A stretch of 39,923 nt of DNA from Corallococcus carmarthensis (GCF_003611695.1 NZ_RAWE01000073.1:1-39923); one strand, 5' to 3'. Positions 26,598-34,841 are shown, counted from the first letter of the stretch. Notes: generated by a model not told the origin, from the sequence alone. Made by a program: numbers and translations.

Positions 26598-29576
26598 ATG
26601 CGCAAATGGGTCTTCATCGTGGTGGCCGCCGTGCTGGCGCTCGCCGCCATCGTGCTGGGGCCCCGGTGGGGCGCTCCAGCCTCGCGCCCCGTCTCGCCCG
26701 TCTCCGCCAGCTCCATCCGCCAGGGGATGCCCGCCTTCAACGCGGTGACGGTGTCTTCCGGCGCGCAGGAGGGGCTGACGCTCACCGGGCGCGTGCTGGA
26801 TGGCAACGGCCGGCCGGTGGCGGACGCGGAGGTGTCGCTCGCGGCCTCGGCGGAGCGGACGCTGGCGGACGTGCGGTGCGACGAGTGCGGCCTGGCATTG
26901 CTGGCCTGCACCGCGCATGAGACGGCGCTGCACACGCGGGCCTTCTTCGAACAGCAGCAGGGCTTCCTCACGGCGCGCGCCACGGTGCGCTCGGACGCGG
27001 AAGGGAAGTTCCGCTTCGAGCATCTGGCGGGCGTGTCCTTCACCGTCTGGGCGCGCTCGGCGGGCCTGGGCGTGGCGCTCAAGGACCGGGCCGCGCCGGG
27101 CGAGGCGGTGGAGCTGTATCTGCCGCCGCTCCGGAGCATCACCGGCACGGTGGTGGATGACTCCGGCCATGCGAAGCCCGGGGCGCGCGTGCGCGCGGTG
27201 TCGCGCAAGGTGCCGCTGCCCTTCGAGGCCGTGGCGGGCGCGGGTGGAGCCTTCACGCTGTCGGGCCTGGGCGAGGGGCCCTTCTACGTGCTCGCGGACG
27301 CGGAGGGTTTCCAGCCCGCGGTGGCGCAGCAGGTGGAAGCGGACTCTCAGCCGCTGCGCCTGAAGCTGACGCCGTCGCGCACGCTGGAGGTGCGGGTGAC
27401 GCGCGACGGAGCGCCGGCGGCGGCGACGGTGCGGCTGCGGGGCGATCACCTGACGCGCGAGGAGCACACGGAGGCGCAGGGTGGGCCGGTGCGCTTCAAC
27501 GGCCTGTACCCGGACGAGGTGGTGGTGACGGCGGAGGCGCCGGGCTTCGGCTCCGCGCCCCAGACGCTCACGCTGTCGCAGCGGGTGACGCAGGTGACGC
27601 TGGTGCTGGAGGCCGCGGGCCGGCTGCTCGTCACGGTGGTGGACGAGGAGGGCCAGCCGGTACCCAACCCGCAACTGCTGCTGCGCACGGTGGCGGGCGA
27701 CCTCATCCGCCGCGACGCGGTGCCCACCGGGGCGCTGGCGGAGCTGGGGCCGCTGGCGCCGGGCGAGTACGTGCTGGAGGGCCAGGCGGAGGGCTTCACC
27801 GCGGCGCAATTGCCCGCGCGCGTGGTGCAGGGCGAGACGCCGCTGGAGCTGGAGCTGGCGAAGGCCACGGTCATCAGCGGGCAGGTCATCGATGAGTACG
27901 GCCGGCCCGCGGCGGGCGTGTCCGTGCTGGTGCAGCCCACCGGCGAGGTGGTGAACGCGGGCGAGGACGGCCACTTCTCGGCGCCGGTGCCCATGCCGGG
28001 GCTCTACACGCTGCACGCGCACCACTCCGAGTGGGGCGGCGGCAGCGTGCAGGCGACGGCGCCCGCGACGGACGTGACGCTGTCGCTGGAGGCGAAGGCG
28101 GGCGCGGACGTGACGGTGTCCAGTGGCGGCCGGCGGGTGGAGGGCGCGGACGTGGTGATGTGGGCGGATCCGGAGAACATCTTCCGCAGCGACCGTCCCT
28201 CCGGACCGGACGGCGTGGTGCCCATGCGCGGGCTGCCGCCGGGGACGTACCAACTGGTGGCGTCGCATCCGGAGTACCTGCAGTCGGCGCCCAAGGCGGT
28301 GACGGTGCAGGACGGTGCCCGGCAGCAGGTGACGGTGGAGCTGGAGGCCGGCGCGCAGCTCTCGGGCGACGTGGTGGATGAGGACGGCCAGCCGGTGGTG
28401 GGCGCGGCGATGAGCGTGTCGCCGCGCGTCGCGCAGCCCACGCAGTCGGATTCGAGCGGCCACTTCGAGTTCCGCGCGCTGAAGCCGGACCGCACCTACG
28501 TGGTGGAGGCGCGCCACGCGGGCTACGACGCGATGGAGCGGCCGCAGGCGAAGCCGGGCGGGCCGCCGGTGCAGGTGAAGATGCACCGGCGCACGACGTT
28601 CCGGGGCCGCGTGGTGGATGACTCCGGCCAGTCGGTGCGCCGCTTCCGCGTGGACGAGCACGACGTGAACAGCCCGGACGGCCGCTTCGAGCTGCCGCTG
28701 TCCACGGCGGGTGACCGGCTCATCGTCGCGGTGGACGCGGCGGGGTACGAGCCCCAGGTGGTGGATCGCCCGGCGACGCCGCAGGACATGGGCGACATCG
28801 TGCTGGTGAAGGCCCCGTCGGTGTCCGGCCGCGTGCGCGATGCGTCCGGTGGCGCGGTGGCGGACGCGGTGGTGACGTGCGACGTGTGCGACGGGTCGGT
28901 GCTGTCCGGGCCGGACGGCAACTTCACGCTGGCGAGTCCGCCCTTCGTGCCTCGCTTCACGGTGTCCGCGCGCAAGGGCAAGGTGAGTGGCACGCAGGAG
29001 GTGCCGCGCGGCAGCACGGCGCCGGTGGAGCTGACCCTCAAGCCCGCGACGCACCTGACGGGCCGGGTGTACCGGGCGGACGGGCAGCCCGCGGCGGGCG
29101 CGCAGGTGGAGGGGCTCAACGCGGACCGCAGCGAGACGGTGTCTCTCATCACCGGCGCGGATGGCCGCTACAGCGCGGACCTGTCGCCGGGCAGCTACCG
29201 CTTCGTGGTGGGGCCTCGCGGGGGCATGGGTGAGCCGGCGGTGGTGGTGCAGGTGGCGGGCGCGGACATGACGTTGGACCTGGGGCCGGTGCCGGGCACG
29301 GGCTCCGTGACGGTGCTGCTCCAGCCGGAGCGGGGCAAGGCGCTGTGGGTGGTGCCGGGCGACGTGGGTGCGGTGGGCAACCCGCCCACGGAGTTGCTGC
29401 GCTCGCGTTATGCGCAGCTCGTGTACCAGCCCATGTCGGAGCGGGTGGTGGTGCAGGGCTTGCGGCCGGGCCGCTACACGCTGGTGTGGGGCTATTTCCA
29501 CGCGGAGATGCCGGGGACGGGTCCGGTGGTGCGCGCGGTGGAGGTTCCCTCCCAGGGTGAGGTATCCCTGCGGTAG
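26598..29576 (+). CDS. Exported protein with about ten carboxypeptidase-regulatory-like repeats
   Basis: Protein of 992 residues with an N-terminal hydrophobic signal or anchor (about 4-25) and an extracytoplasmic part made almost entirely of CarboxypepD_reg-like beta-sandwich repeats. I count about ten repeat starts of the form (T/S)-G-x-V-x-(D)-x-x-G-x-P-(V/A)-x-(G/D)-A-x-V. Two insertions are unusual: a Cys-rich D-x-x-C-D-E-C-x7-C segment near residues 95-110 and C-D-V-C-D near 760, which may bind metal or form disulfides. There is no catalytic domain. Similar long proteins in myxobacteria are thought to be surface or adhesive scaffolds, with no proven role. It is in line with the phosphatase upstream and coaBC 40 bases downstream. 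Confidence 0.82.
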   Translation: MRKWVFIVVAAVLALAAIVLGPRWGAPASRPVSPVSASSIRQGMPAFNAVTVSSGAQEGLTLTGRVLDGNGRPVADAEVSLAASAERTLADVRCDECGLALLACTAHETALHTRAFFEQQQGFLTARATVRSDAEGKFRFEHLAGVSFTVWARSAGLGVALKDRAAPGEAVELYLPPLRSITGTVVDDSGHAKPGARVRAVSRKVPLPFEAVAGAGGAFTLSGLGEGPFYVLADAEGFQPAVAQQVEADSQPLRLKLTPSRTLEVRVTRDGAPAAATVRLRGDHLTREEHTEAQGGPVRFNGLYPDEVVVTAEAPGFGSAPQTLTLSQRVTQVTLVLEAAGRLLVTVVDEEGQPVPNPQLLLRTVAGDLIRRDAVPTGALAELGPLAPGEYVLEGQAEGFTAAQLPARVVQGETPLELELAKATVISGQVIDEYGRPAAGVSVLVQPTGEVVNAGEDGHFSAPVPMPGLYTLHAHHSEWGGGSVQATAPATDVTLSLEAKAGADVTVSSGGRRVEGADVVMWADPENIFRSDRPSGPDGVVPMRGLPPGTYQLVASHPEYLQSAPKAVTVQDGARQQVTVELEAGAQLSGDVVDEDGQPVVGAAMSVSPRVAQPTQSDSSGHFEFRALKPDRTYVVEARHAGYDAMERPQAKPGGPPVQVKMHRRTTFRGRVVDDSGQSVRRFRVDEHDVNSPDGRFELPLSTAGDRLIVAVDAAGYEPQVVDRPATPQDMGDIVLVKAPSVSGRVRDASGGAVADAVVTCDVCDGSVLSGPDGNFTLASPPFVPRFTVSARKGKVSGTQEVPRGSTAPVELTLKPATHLTGRVYRADGQPAAGAQVEGLNADRSETVSLITGADGRYSADLSPGSYRFVVGPRGGMGEPAVVVQVAGADMTLDLGPVPGTGSVTVLLQPERGKALWVVPGDVGAVGNPPTELLRSRYAQLVYQPMSERVVVQGLRPGRYTLVWGYFHAEMPGTGPVVRAVEVPSQGEVSLR

Positions 29577-29616
29577 TCGTGTTGCGACCGGACGGGCTGG
29601 CGCGTAATGAAGCCGC

Positions 29617-30834
29617 ATGGACGCATCGGCTCTGAAGGGTCGCCGGATCATCGTCGGCGTGGGTGGCGGCATCGCGGCATACAAGGCCTGCGAGCTGGTG
29701 CGTGAATTGGGCCGCGCGGGCGCGGAGGTGCGAGTGGCCATGACAGAGGCCGCGCGCCAGTTCGTCACCCCGCTGACCTTCCAGGCGCTCGTGGGGCACC
29801 CGCCGCTGACGGACTACTTCGACCCGGCGCAGGAGGGGAACTTCGGCCACCTGGACCTGGCCCGTTGGGGCGAGGTCTACGTGGTGGCGCCCGCGACGGC
29901 GGACCTGATCGCGAAGATCCGCGCGGGCTTCGGTGGTGACGCGGTGACGACGTCGCTGCTCGCCTTCAAGGGGCCGGTGGTGCTGGCGCCCGCGATGAAC
30001 GTGGCGATGTGGGAGAACACCCGGACGCAGGAGAACGTGGCATCGCTGCTGACGGAGGCGCGCTTCAGCACGGTGGGGCCGGGCGCGGGGATGCTGGCGT
30101 GCGGCGACGTGGGCTCGGGCCGGTTGGCGGACGTGGGCGCCATCGTGTCCGCGGTGGCGGCGAGGCTGGGTGGCGGTCCGCTCACGGGCAAGACGGTGCT
30201 GGTGACGGCGGGCCCCACGCGCGAGTACCTGGATCCGGTGCGGTTCATCTCCAATCCGTCCACGGGGAAGATGGGCATGGCGCTGGCGCACGAGGCGCGA
30301 GCGCTGGGCGCGACGGTGACAGTGGTGCTGGGGCCGGTGGGCCCCGTGGACCGCACGGGCCTGGAGGTGGTGGACGTGGTGAGCGCGGAGGACATGGCGC
30401 GCGAGGTGCTGGCGCGCGTGGAGTCCGCGGACGCGTTCATCGCCACGGCGGCGGTGAGTGACTGGCGACCGGAGACGCGAGCGCCGCAGAAGGTGAAGAA
30501 GGGCGAGGGCCCGGAGAACCTCAAGCTGGTGCGCACGCCGGACGTGTTGCTGGAGGCGTCGCGCAAGGTGGCGGGCAGGGCGAGGCGTCCGGTGCTGGTG
30601 GGCTTCGCGGCGGAGACGGAGCGGGTGGTGGAGCACGCGCGCGAGAAGCTGGAGCGCAAGGGGCTGGACGCCATCGTCGCCAACGACGTCACCGCCGAGG
30701 GCGCTGGGTTCGGCACGGACACGAACCGCGTGACGGTGATTTCTCGCGGTGGCGCCGACCGTGTGTTGCACGGCAGCAAGCGTGCGGTGGCGGGGGAGAT
30801 CCTGTCGCTGCTGCTCGTGTCACCGCGCGGCTGA
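29617..30834 (+). CDS. coaBC: Bifunctional phosphopantothenoylcysteine synthetase/decarboxylase
   Basis: Coenzyme A biosynthesis enzyme of 405 residues, the normal length. CoaC (about 8-185) is a flavoprotein that decarboxylates phosphopantothenoylcysteine: it has the G-x-G-G-G-I-A-A-Y-K start, active-site His-78 in F-G-H-L-D-L-A, P-A-M-N128-V-A-M-W and Cys-162 in G-M-L-A-C-G. CoaB (about 188-400) joins phosphopantothenate with cysteine using CTP: V-T-A-G-P-T-R-E-Y-L-D-P-V-R, S-N-x-S-T-G-K-M-G, A-A-V-S-D-W and V-A-N-D-V are all present. The N-terminal start gives the expected length. The 3' end overlaps by 15 bases the convergent SnoaL-like remnant. It is an essential housekeeping gene in most bacteria. 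Confidence 0.97.
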   Translation: MDASALKGRRIIVGVGGGIAAYKACELVRELGRAGAEVRVAMTEAARQFVTPLTFQALVGHPPLTDYFDPAQEGNFGHLDLARWGEVYVVAPATADLIAKIRAGFGGDAVTTSLLAFKGPVVLAPAMNVAMWENTRTQENVASLLTEARFSTVGPGAGMLACGDVGSGRLADVGAIVSAVAARLGGGPLTGKTVLVTAGPTREYLDPVRFISNPSTGKMGMALAHEARALGATVTVVLGPVGPVDRTGLEVVDVVSAEDMAREVLARVESADAFIATAAVSDWRPETRAPQKVKKGEGPENLKLVRTPDVLLEASRKVAGRARRPVLVGFAAETERVVEHAREKLERKGLDAIVANDVTAEGAGFGTDTNRVTVISRGGADRVLHGSKRAVAGEILSLLLVSPRG

Positions 30835-31212
30835 GCGCTTCGGCGTCATCAGCCGCAGCATCAGTCGCGCGAAGGCGTTGGGTGGCTGGATGCGGGTGTT
30901 CTGGAAGGCGGTGAAGTACCAGACGCCGTCACGCTTCACGGCGACCGTGGTCTGGATGGAGCGCCGTCCCTTGGGCGCTTTGCGCTGCCAGCGCAGCTTG
31001 ATGACGCCTTCGGTGTGGATGAGCGCCACGTCCGGTCCGAGGAAGCGCAGGGACTTCATCCCGCCGTCGAGGACGGATCCCCGGAGGACGCCGTCGAAGA
31101 GGGCCTGGTGGGCCTCCGCATTGGCCTGTCGTCCCTGGATGTGGCTGCCGTCGAAGGCGACGTAGTCCACGTCCTCCGTGAAGCAGGAGGCATAGGCCTG
31201 TGCGTCTCCCTG
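30820..31212 (-). pseudogene. Truncated SnoaL-like (SgcJ/EcaC) gene
   Basis: The conserved part G-D-A-Q-A-Y-A-S-C-F-T-E-D-V-D-Y-V-A-F-D through W-Y-F-T-A-F-Q-N-T-R matches the SgcJ/EcaC family of the NTF2-like fold (about 130 residues; a small cone-shaped dimer with varied or no enzyme activity). The normal N-terminal helix of about 25 residues before G-D-A is missing. In frame, the sequence changes near 31213 into a Pro/Cys-rich stretch without family character, in a low-GC region that belongs to another element. The frame remains open to 31323, so a chimeric 167-residue product could be made, but the N-terminus is probably lost. A truncated, non-functional gene is the best reading. Confidence 0.65.
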
Positions 31213-31247
31213 GTCAGACCCGCAACCCCATGGTGAAGTGGCTTGCC

Positions 31248-31454
31248 ATGGACATTGATGATTTGGAGCGAGAGTACCGAGAAACGCGGGACCAGTTGAT
31301 TGCGGATGTGCAGCTCCTGGCACTCATTGACTCAAACAAGCTGGACCCGTTCAACACAAGCAACCGCATTGCCAGTAAGAACATCGTGAAGCGACACGCT
31401 GAACTGGTTCTAAAGCGCTTTGTTGAGGTAGGTCAAAAGCTCGTGCCAGGGTAG
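31248..31454 (+). CDS. Small low-GC ORF of unknown function, likely transferred
   Basis: Predicted protein of 68 residues (ATG at 31248; an in-frame ATG at 31230 would add six). GC is 106 of 207 bases, about 51%, far below the surroundings, and third-position GC bias is absent. The product is mostly helical, with a charged M-D-I-D-D-L-E-R-E-Y start, a middle S-N-K-L-D-P-F-N segment, and a Lys/Arg-rich second helix. No domain is recognised. The codon use and position directly at the broken SnoaL-like gene suggest it came with an inserted DNA segment. No transposase or terminal repeat remains visible. Confidence 0.55.
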   Translation: MDIDDLEREYRETRDQLIADVQLLALIDSNKLDPFNTSNRIASKNIVKRHAELVLKRFVEVGQKLVPG

Positions 31455-31499
31455 AACGGCACCAAGCAGCATTCTGGCGGACGGGCGCGAAGTGCCAGT

Positions 31500-31581
31500 G
31501 AGCGAGCTGGCACACCCGGACGGATGTGGACCCGGGGGCGCGCTACTTCCGCTCGCTCGTCGTGGAAGCGCTCAGGGAATG
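31500..31581 (+). pseudogene. Possible 3' fragment of a lost gene
   Basis: Between the small ORF and the SDR gene, the plus-strand frame starting near 31504 reads to D-V-D-P-G-A-R-Y-F-R-S-L-V-V-E-A-L-R-E and a TGA at 31579-31581. This looks like the C-terminal end of a protein, but the frame has a stop just upstream. GC here is again high. It may be the remainder of a gene cut by the same event that broke the SnoaL-like gene. Evidence is weak. Confidence 0.25.
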
Positions 31582-32630
31582 ACCTTGCGGCGGCGGTAGT
31601 CCGCGAAGACTTCGCGGAAACTCGCCTCCGTTTCGATGTGCTCCTGGAACCCGTGCCGGCGCGCTTTGGACGTATCCGCGAGGAAGTCGAAGTTCGTCGA
31701 GAACACCCCGTGCGCATGACGCCACGGCGCGATGTCCTTGTAGGGATGCGGCGCGAGCCCGTGCTTCGCCACCATCGCGTCCCAGAGCGGTGCCTTGTCC
31801 GCCATCACGTCCACCAGCGACATGGGCAGGGGAGGGGCCACCTCCAGCTCGAACATGCGCGCGATCCGCGGCCACAGCTCGCTCCAGCGGAACTGGTCGC
31901 CGTTGTTGATGTTGAAGGCCTGGTTGGCGGCCTTCGGGTTCGTCGCCGCCCAGAGCATGGCGTGCGCCAGGAGCCTCGCGTCCGTGACGTCCAGGAGGAT
32001 GTCGTACGCGGACGGCGGCCCGGGGAAGCGCAGCGGGATGCCCAGCTCCTTCGACATGGAGGCGTACACCGCGATGGCCAGCCCCGCGTTCATCGGAGTG
32101 CCCATGGCGTAGCCCACCACGACGGACGGGCGGAGCGCGGACCACGTCCACGCCTTGCCCTGCTGCCTCTGCTCCAGGAAGTTCTGCTGCTCGACGTTGA
32201 ACTCGGGCGGCATGTGCGGCGCGTCCGTCTCGCGGGCGGGCGTCTTGAACGGGCCCAGGTGCGCGCCGTAGACCTTGTATCCCTGCATCAGGTTGATGTG
32301 CTGGAGGTTCCTGGCGACGGGCTCCACCGCGCTCACCACGTTGACGAGCATGGCGACGTTGGGCGCCACCAGCTCCGCGGGCGTCGGCCGGTCCTGGTAG
32401 GCGGCGTAGAAGATGTGCGTCACCTGCGTCAGGCCGCTCAGCTTCTCGCGGCTGTCCGCCGCGTCGAGCAGGTCCACCGGGATGAAGCGCACGCCCTCCC
32501 GCGCTTCGCCTCCGCGACGCGACAGGCCGATGACCTCCCAGCCGCCGAGCGCTTCCAGGTGTTCGATGAAGTTGAGGCCAGCGATTCCATTGGCCCCGAC
32601 AACCAGGGCCACGTTCTTGGGAGCAGACAT
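31572..32630 (-). CDS. PRISE-type short-chain reductase (extended SDR)
   Basis: NADPH-dependent extended SDR of 352 residues, related to progesterone 5-beta-reductase/iridoid synthase. It has the G12-A-N-G-x-x-G nucleotide motif, S-R-R-G as the NADPH-phosphate-binding segment, T-H-I-F-Y-A-A-Y, Q-G-Y-K-V-Y with the catalytic Lys, W-S-A-L-R-P-S-V-V-V-G, L-R-F-P-G-P, A-F-N-I-N-N-G-D-x-F-R-W and H-G-F near the C-terminus. The family N-F-Y-Y-x-x-E-D segment with the catalytic Tyr reads E-F-N-V-E-Q-Q-N by my alignment, so this Tyr seems to be lost. The ATG at 32630 is preceded by GGAG; an ATG four codons upstream lacks one. It is divergent from a LysR gene 115 bases away, which probably controls it. 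Confidence 0.88.
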   Translation of the reverse strand: MSAPKNVALVVGANGIAGLNFIEHLEALGGWEVIGLSRRGGEAREGVRFIPVDLLDAADSREKLSGLTQVTHIFYAAYQDRPTPAELVAPNVAMLVNVVSAVEPVARNLQHINLMQGYKVYGAHLGPFKTPARETDAPHMPPEFNVEQQNFLEQRQQGKAWTWSALRPSVVVGYAMGTPMNAGLAIAVYASMSKELGIPLRFPGPPSAYDILLDVTDARLLAHAMLWAATNPKAANQAFNINNGDQFRWSELWPRIARMFELEVAPPLPMSLVDVMADKAPLWDAMVAKHGLAPHPYKDIAPWRHAHGVFSTNFDFLADTSKARRHGFQEHIETEASFREVFADYRRRKVIP

Positions 32631-32721
32631 GGGGTTCTCCATGCGGCCCCACGTGGATCCGTTTCCGGGCCGCACGGGTCTAGTATTCGCGGGCCCTGTC
32701 GAGGGGTAGAGCCGTCCCGGG

Positions 32722-32734
32722 CACAAGGCTTGTG
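32722..32734. promoter_or_regulatory. Perfect palindrome, candidate LysR operator
   Basis: CACAAG-G-CTTGTG is a perfect inverted repeat with 6-base arms and a single centre base. It lies 11 bases before the lysR-type start and 92 bases before the divergent reductase start, a usual place for a LysR autoregulatory site. A TAGTAT at 32681-32686 may be a -10 element in the same gap. Confidence 0.5.
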
Positions 32735-32745
32735 AGTTCAATTCC

Positions 32746-33648
32746 ATGGCGCGTCTGGAAATCAATCGCTCCGGAGAGATGGAAGTCTTCGTCCGGGTCG
32801 TCGAGCAGGAGGGCTTCTCCGCGGCGGCGCGCACGCTGCGGATGACACCCTCGGCGGTCAGCAAGCTCGTCGCACGGCTGGAAGCCCGCCTGGGCGCACG
32901 GCTCGTGCACCGCAACACGCGGGGTTTCCAGCTCACCTCGGAGGGCTGCGTCTTCTACGAGCGCAGCGTGCAGGTGCTCGCGGAAATGGACGAAGCCGAG
33001 CGCGGCGTCACGTCGCATGACGCGCCGTCAGGCCGCGTGCGCATCAACACCAACGTGCCCTATGGCACGCACTTCCTCCTGCCCCAGGTGCCCGCGTTCC
33101 AGGCCCGCTACCCGGGCATCCGCCTGGACATCGGACTCACGGATCAGGTCGTGGACCTGCTCGAGGATCGCGCGGACGTGGCCATCCGAGCGGGGCCGCT
33201 CAAGTCCTCAAACCTCATCGCGCGCAGGCTGGGCGAGACGCGCAAGGTCATCGTCGGCGCGCCGGTCTATCTGAAGCGCATGGGCACGCCGAAGTCCGCC
33301 GCGGAGCTGGAACGGCACACGCGCATGGGAGCCAGCCACACGCCCGCGCTGGAGCACTGGCCCTTCGTGGAGCGTGGCACCACCGTGAACGTGCCCGTCT
33401 CCGGGGCCCTGTTCGCCAGCGACGGCGAAGCCCTGCGGCACCTGGCGCTCGCGGGTGCTGGTCTCGCGCGCATCGCGGCGTTCCAGGTGCGCGACGACAT
33501 CAAGGCCGGACGGCTCAGTGCCGTGTTGGAGGAACGCAACCCAGGGGACACCGTCGTCTTCCATGCGGTGTACCTCGATCCCGCGAGGCACCTCCCGGCG
33601 CGCATCCGGGCGTTTCTCGACTACTTCGGCGAATTGGGCATGGGCTGA
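32746..33648 (+). CDS. LysR-family transcriptional regulator
   Basis: DNA-binding regulator of 300 residues. The N-terminal winged HTH (about 10-68) contains E-M-E-V-F-V-R-V-V-E-Q-E-G-F-S-A-A-A-R-x-L and S-A-V-S-K-L-V-A-R-L-E; a linker helix and the periplasmic-binding-like effector domain (about 95-295) follow, with G-x-V-R-I-N, L-L-P-Q-V-P-A-F and D-V-A-I-R-A-G. The A-I-R-x-G and L-x-A-R-R-L-G signatures place it in the CrgA/AaeR-like group that commonly controls a neighbouring SDR or quinone reductase. The divergent reductase is the likely target. The next gene, convergent, ends 13 bases after it. Confidence 0.93.
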   Translation: MARLEINRSGEMEVFVRVVEQEGFSAAARTLRMTPSAVSKLVARLEARLGARLVHRNTRGFQLTSEGCVFYERSVQVLAEMDEAERGVTSHDAPSGRVRINTNVPYGTHFLLPQVPAFQARYPGIRLDIGLTDQVVDLLEDRADVAIRAGPLKSSNLIARRLGETRKVIVGAPVYLKRMGTPKSAAELERHTRMGASHTPALEHWPFVERGTTVNVPVSGALFASDGEALRHLALAGAGLARIAAFQVRDDIKAGRLSAVLEERNPGDTVVFHAVYLDPARHLPARIRAFLDYFGELGMG

Positions 33649-33661
33649 ACCGGGCAAGGCC

Positions 33662-34138
33662 CTATTCCTCCGGCGGTTCGCTGCTCAGCCAGAACGAGCG
33701 GTTGCCGCTGCACAGAGCCTTCTCCAGGAACTCCTCGAAGGACGCCGCGATACGCGGAGCCTCTTCTGGATACGTCTCGTGGAACGCGTCGAGCAGTGGG
33801 TAGCTTCCGCCTGCCTGCTGCGCGACGTCCACGAGGACGTAGTCGCCGTCCTGCATGTCCACCACGCAGTAGTGCGTTGCCGCTCCAGCGCTGTCGTCGT
33901 CTCGCCCCAGGATGGCAGTGCGCGCGCGCTCGATGCGCTCCAACGGGAGCAGGTGGTAGTTCACGTCCGGGAGCGGGGCGAAGAGCGTCGCTCCGTTGCA
34001 GTGCAGATAGAGGGCTCGCAGGTCCTCGTCGAGCTTCCATCCCATGCGTGTTTCAAAGGCAGCGATCTGCTCGGGCGTGGCGGGCGGACGGGGGTAATGG
34101 AGTCGCGAGACTTCAGCGAGAAGGCTTTTCATTGACAT
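33662..34138 (-). CDS. SMI1/KNR4-family protein, probable immunity protein (SitI-like)
   Basis: Cytosolic protein of 158 residues. The SUKH signature is clear: T-P-E-Q-I-A-A-F-E-x-x-M-G-W-x-L-D-E-D-L-R-A-L-Y-x-x-x-N-G-A-x-L-F, then Y-x-L-L-P-L-E-R-I, and a C-terminal F-E-E-F-L helix. SMI1/KNR4 proteins are frequent immunity proteins against nuclease toxins of polymorphic toxin systems. The start lies 9 bases after the toxin-like gene, and AGGAG overlaps its stop, so the two are translated together. In Myxococcus xanthus, SitI immunity proteins are found directly after SitA toxins. GC here is about 60-65% in counted lines. Confidence 0.88.
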   Translation of the reverse strand: MSMKSLLAEVSRLHYPRPPATPEQIAAFETRMGWKLDEDLRALYLHCNGATLFAPLPDVNYHLLPLERIERARTAILGRDDDSAGAATHYCVVDMQDGDYVLVDVAQQAGGSYPLLDAFHETYPEEAPRIAASFEEFLEKALCSGNRSFWLSSEPPEE

Positions 34139-34147
34139 GGTCGCTCC

Positions 34148-34792
34148 TCAATCCGCGTAGGGTCGCTCTGGGCCCGGCGCGAGCCACTTGCCGCCAGGGG
34201 CGTAGCAGGCGGGGTACTCGTTGGTGAGCACCTTGTGGACGTCCCCAGGGACGGGGATGACGTTGCCAGCGGCTGTAGGGGCACCACCGTGCGCGAGATC
34301 GAAGATGTGATGCCCGGCCCAGTTCTCTCCGCCGTTCGTCTTCGGCCACTCTCCGAACTCTGAACTCCACTTGCGGCGGAAGGACTCCCGCGCGGATTGC
34401 CACGTGTTACGCCGCCACTGTCCGTCCGCCACCTTCGGGTAGTCGCAGCAGCAGTGGGTGATGGCCAAGCGCCCACCGGCTTCCGCGGGCATGAACAGGT
34501 AGCGTCCCTGCCAGTCTCCCTTGATATCCGCAAGCCACATGCAACCCATCAGGGCGTGTCCCTGCGCCGCGCACTTCGACTCGCAGCGCGAAAGGAACGC
34601 GGCGCTGCACTGCCAGGGCCCGTAATAGATGGTCGTCCGGAGTTGTCCTCCGTCCGGTGTCCTGACGACGGGCCCCACCCACTTCCCCATGGCGGGCTTG
34701 CCCACCGAGCCGACAGTGGCAGAGCCACACCCGAGAAGAGTCAGGACGATTGCCGCGCTCGCGGCACGCGGGATGGGCAGAAGAGTTGTCAC
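34148..34792 (-). CDS. Lipoprotein with HNH-like C-terminal domain, probable SitA-type toxin
   Basis: Exported lipoprotein of 214 residues from the GTG at 34792 (a GTG at 34819 is an alternative; neither has a strong ribosome binding site). The lipobox is L-L-G-C with Cys-22. The middle part is Cys-rich (C62, C70, C74, C84, C114-C116). The C-terminus has W-A-G-H161-H162-I-F-D-L, N177-V-I-P-V-P, H186 and Y-P-A-C-Y, a pattern like HNH/endonuclease-VII toxins (H-H-x(n)-N-x(n)-H). In SitA toxins a lipoprotein N-terminus is joined to a varied C-terminal toxin domain, delivered between myxobacteria by outer-membrane exchange. Catalysis and the family assignment are inferred. GC is about 60% in counted lines, lower than the neighbours. 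Confidence 0.7.
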   Translation of the reverse strand: MTTLLPIPRAASAAIVLTLLGCGSATVGSVGKPAMGKWVGPVVRTPDGGQLRTTIYYGPWQCSAAFLSRCESKCAAQGHALMGCMWLADIKGDWQGRYLFMPAEAGGRLAITHCCCDYPKVADGQWRRNTWQSARESFRRKWSSEFGEWPKTNGGENWAGHHIFDLAHGGAPTAAGNVIPVPGDVHKVLTNEYPACYAPGGKWLAPGPERPYAD

Positions 34793-34841
34793 GGCTGAGC
34801 GTGATAGCGCGGTGAGCACCTGCCCGCCAAACAGGCCGCGG

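Noticed and set aside
26598-29576. Repeated segments considered as CRISPR or tandem DNA repeats
   Set aside because: The repeats are diverged protein-domain repeats of about 90 codons and not identical short DNA repeats with spacers.
30820-31323. Intact 167-codon SnoaL-like gene
   Set aside because: The first 36 codons have no family character and lie in sequence of foreign composition; the normal first helix is missing.
33662-34792. Type II toxin-antitoxin pair
   Set aside because: The toxin-like gene has a lipoprotein signal and the partner is SMI1/KNR4 type, which fits an intercellular toxin/immunity pair rather than a cytosolic TA pair.
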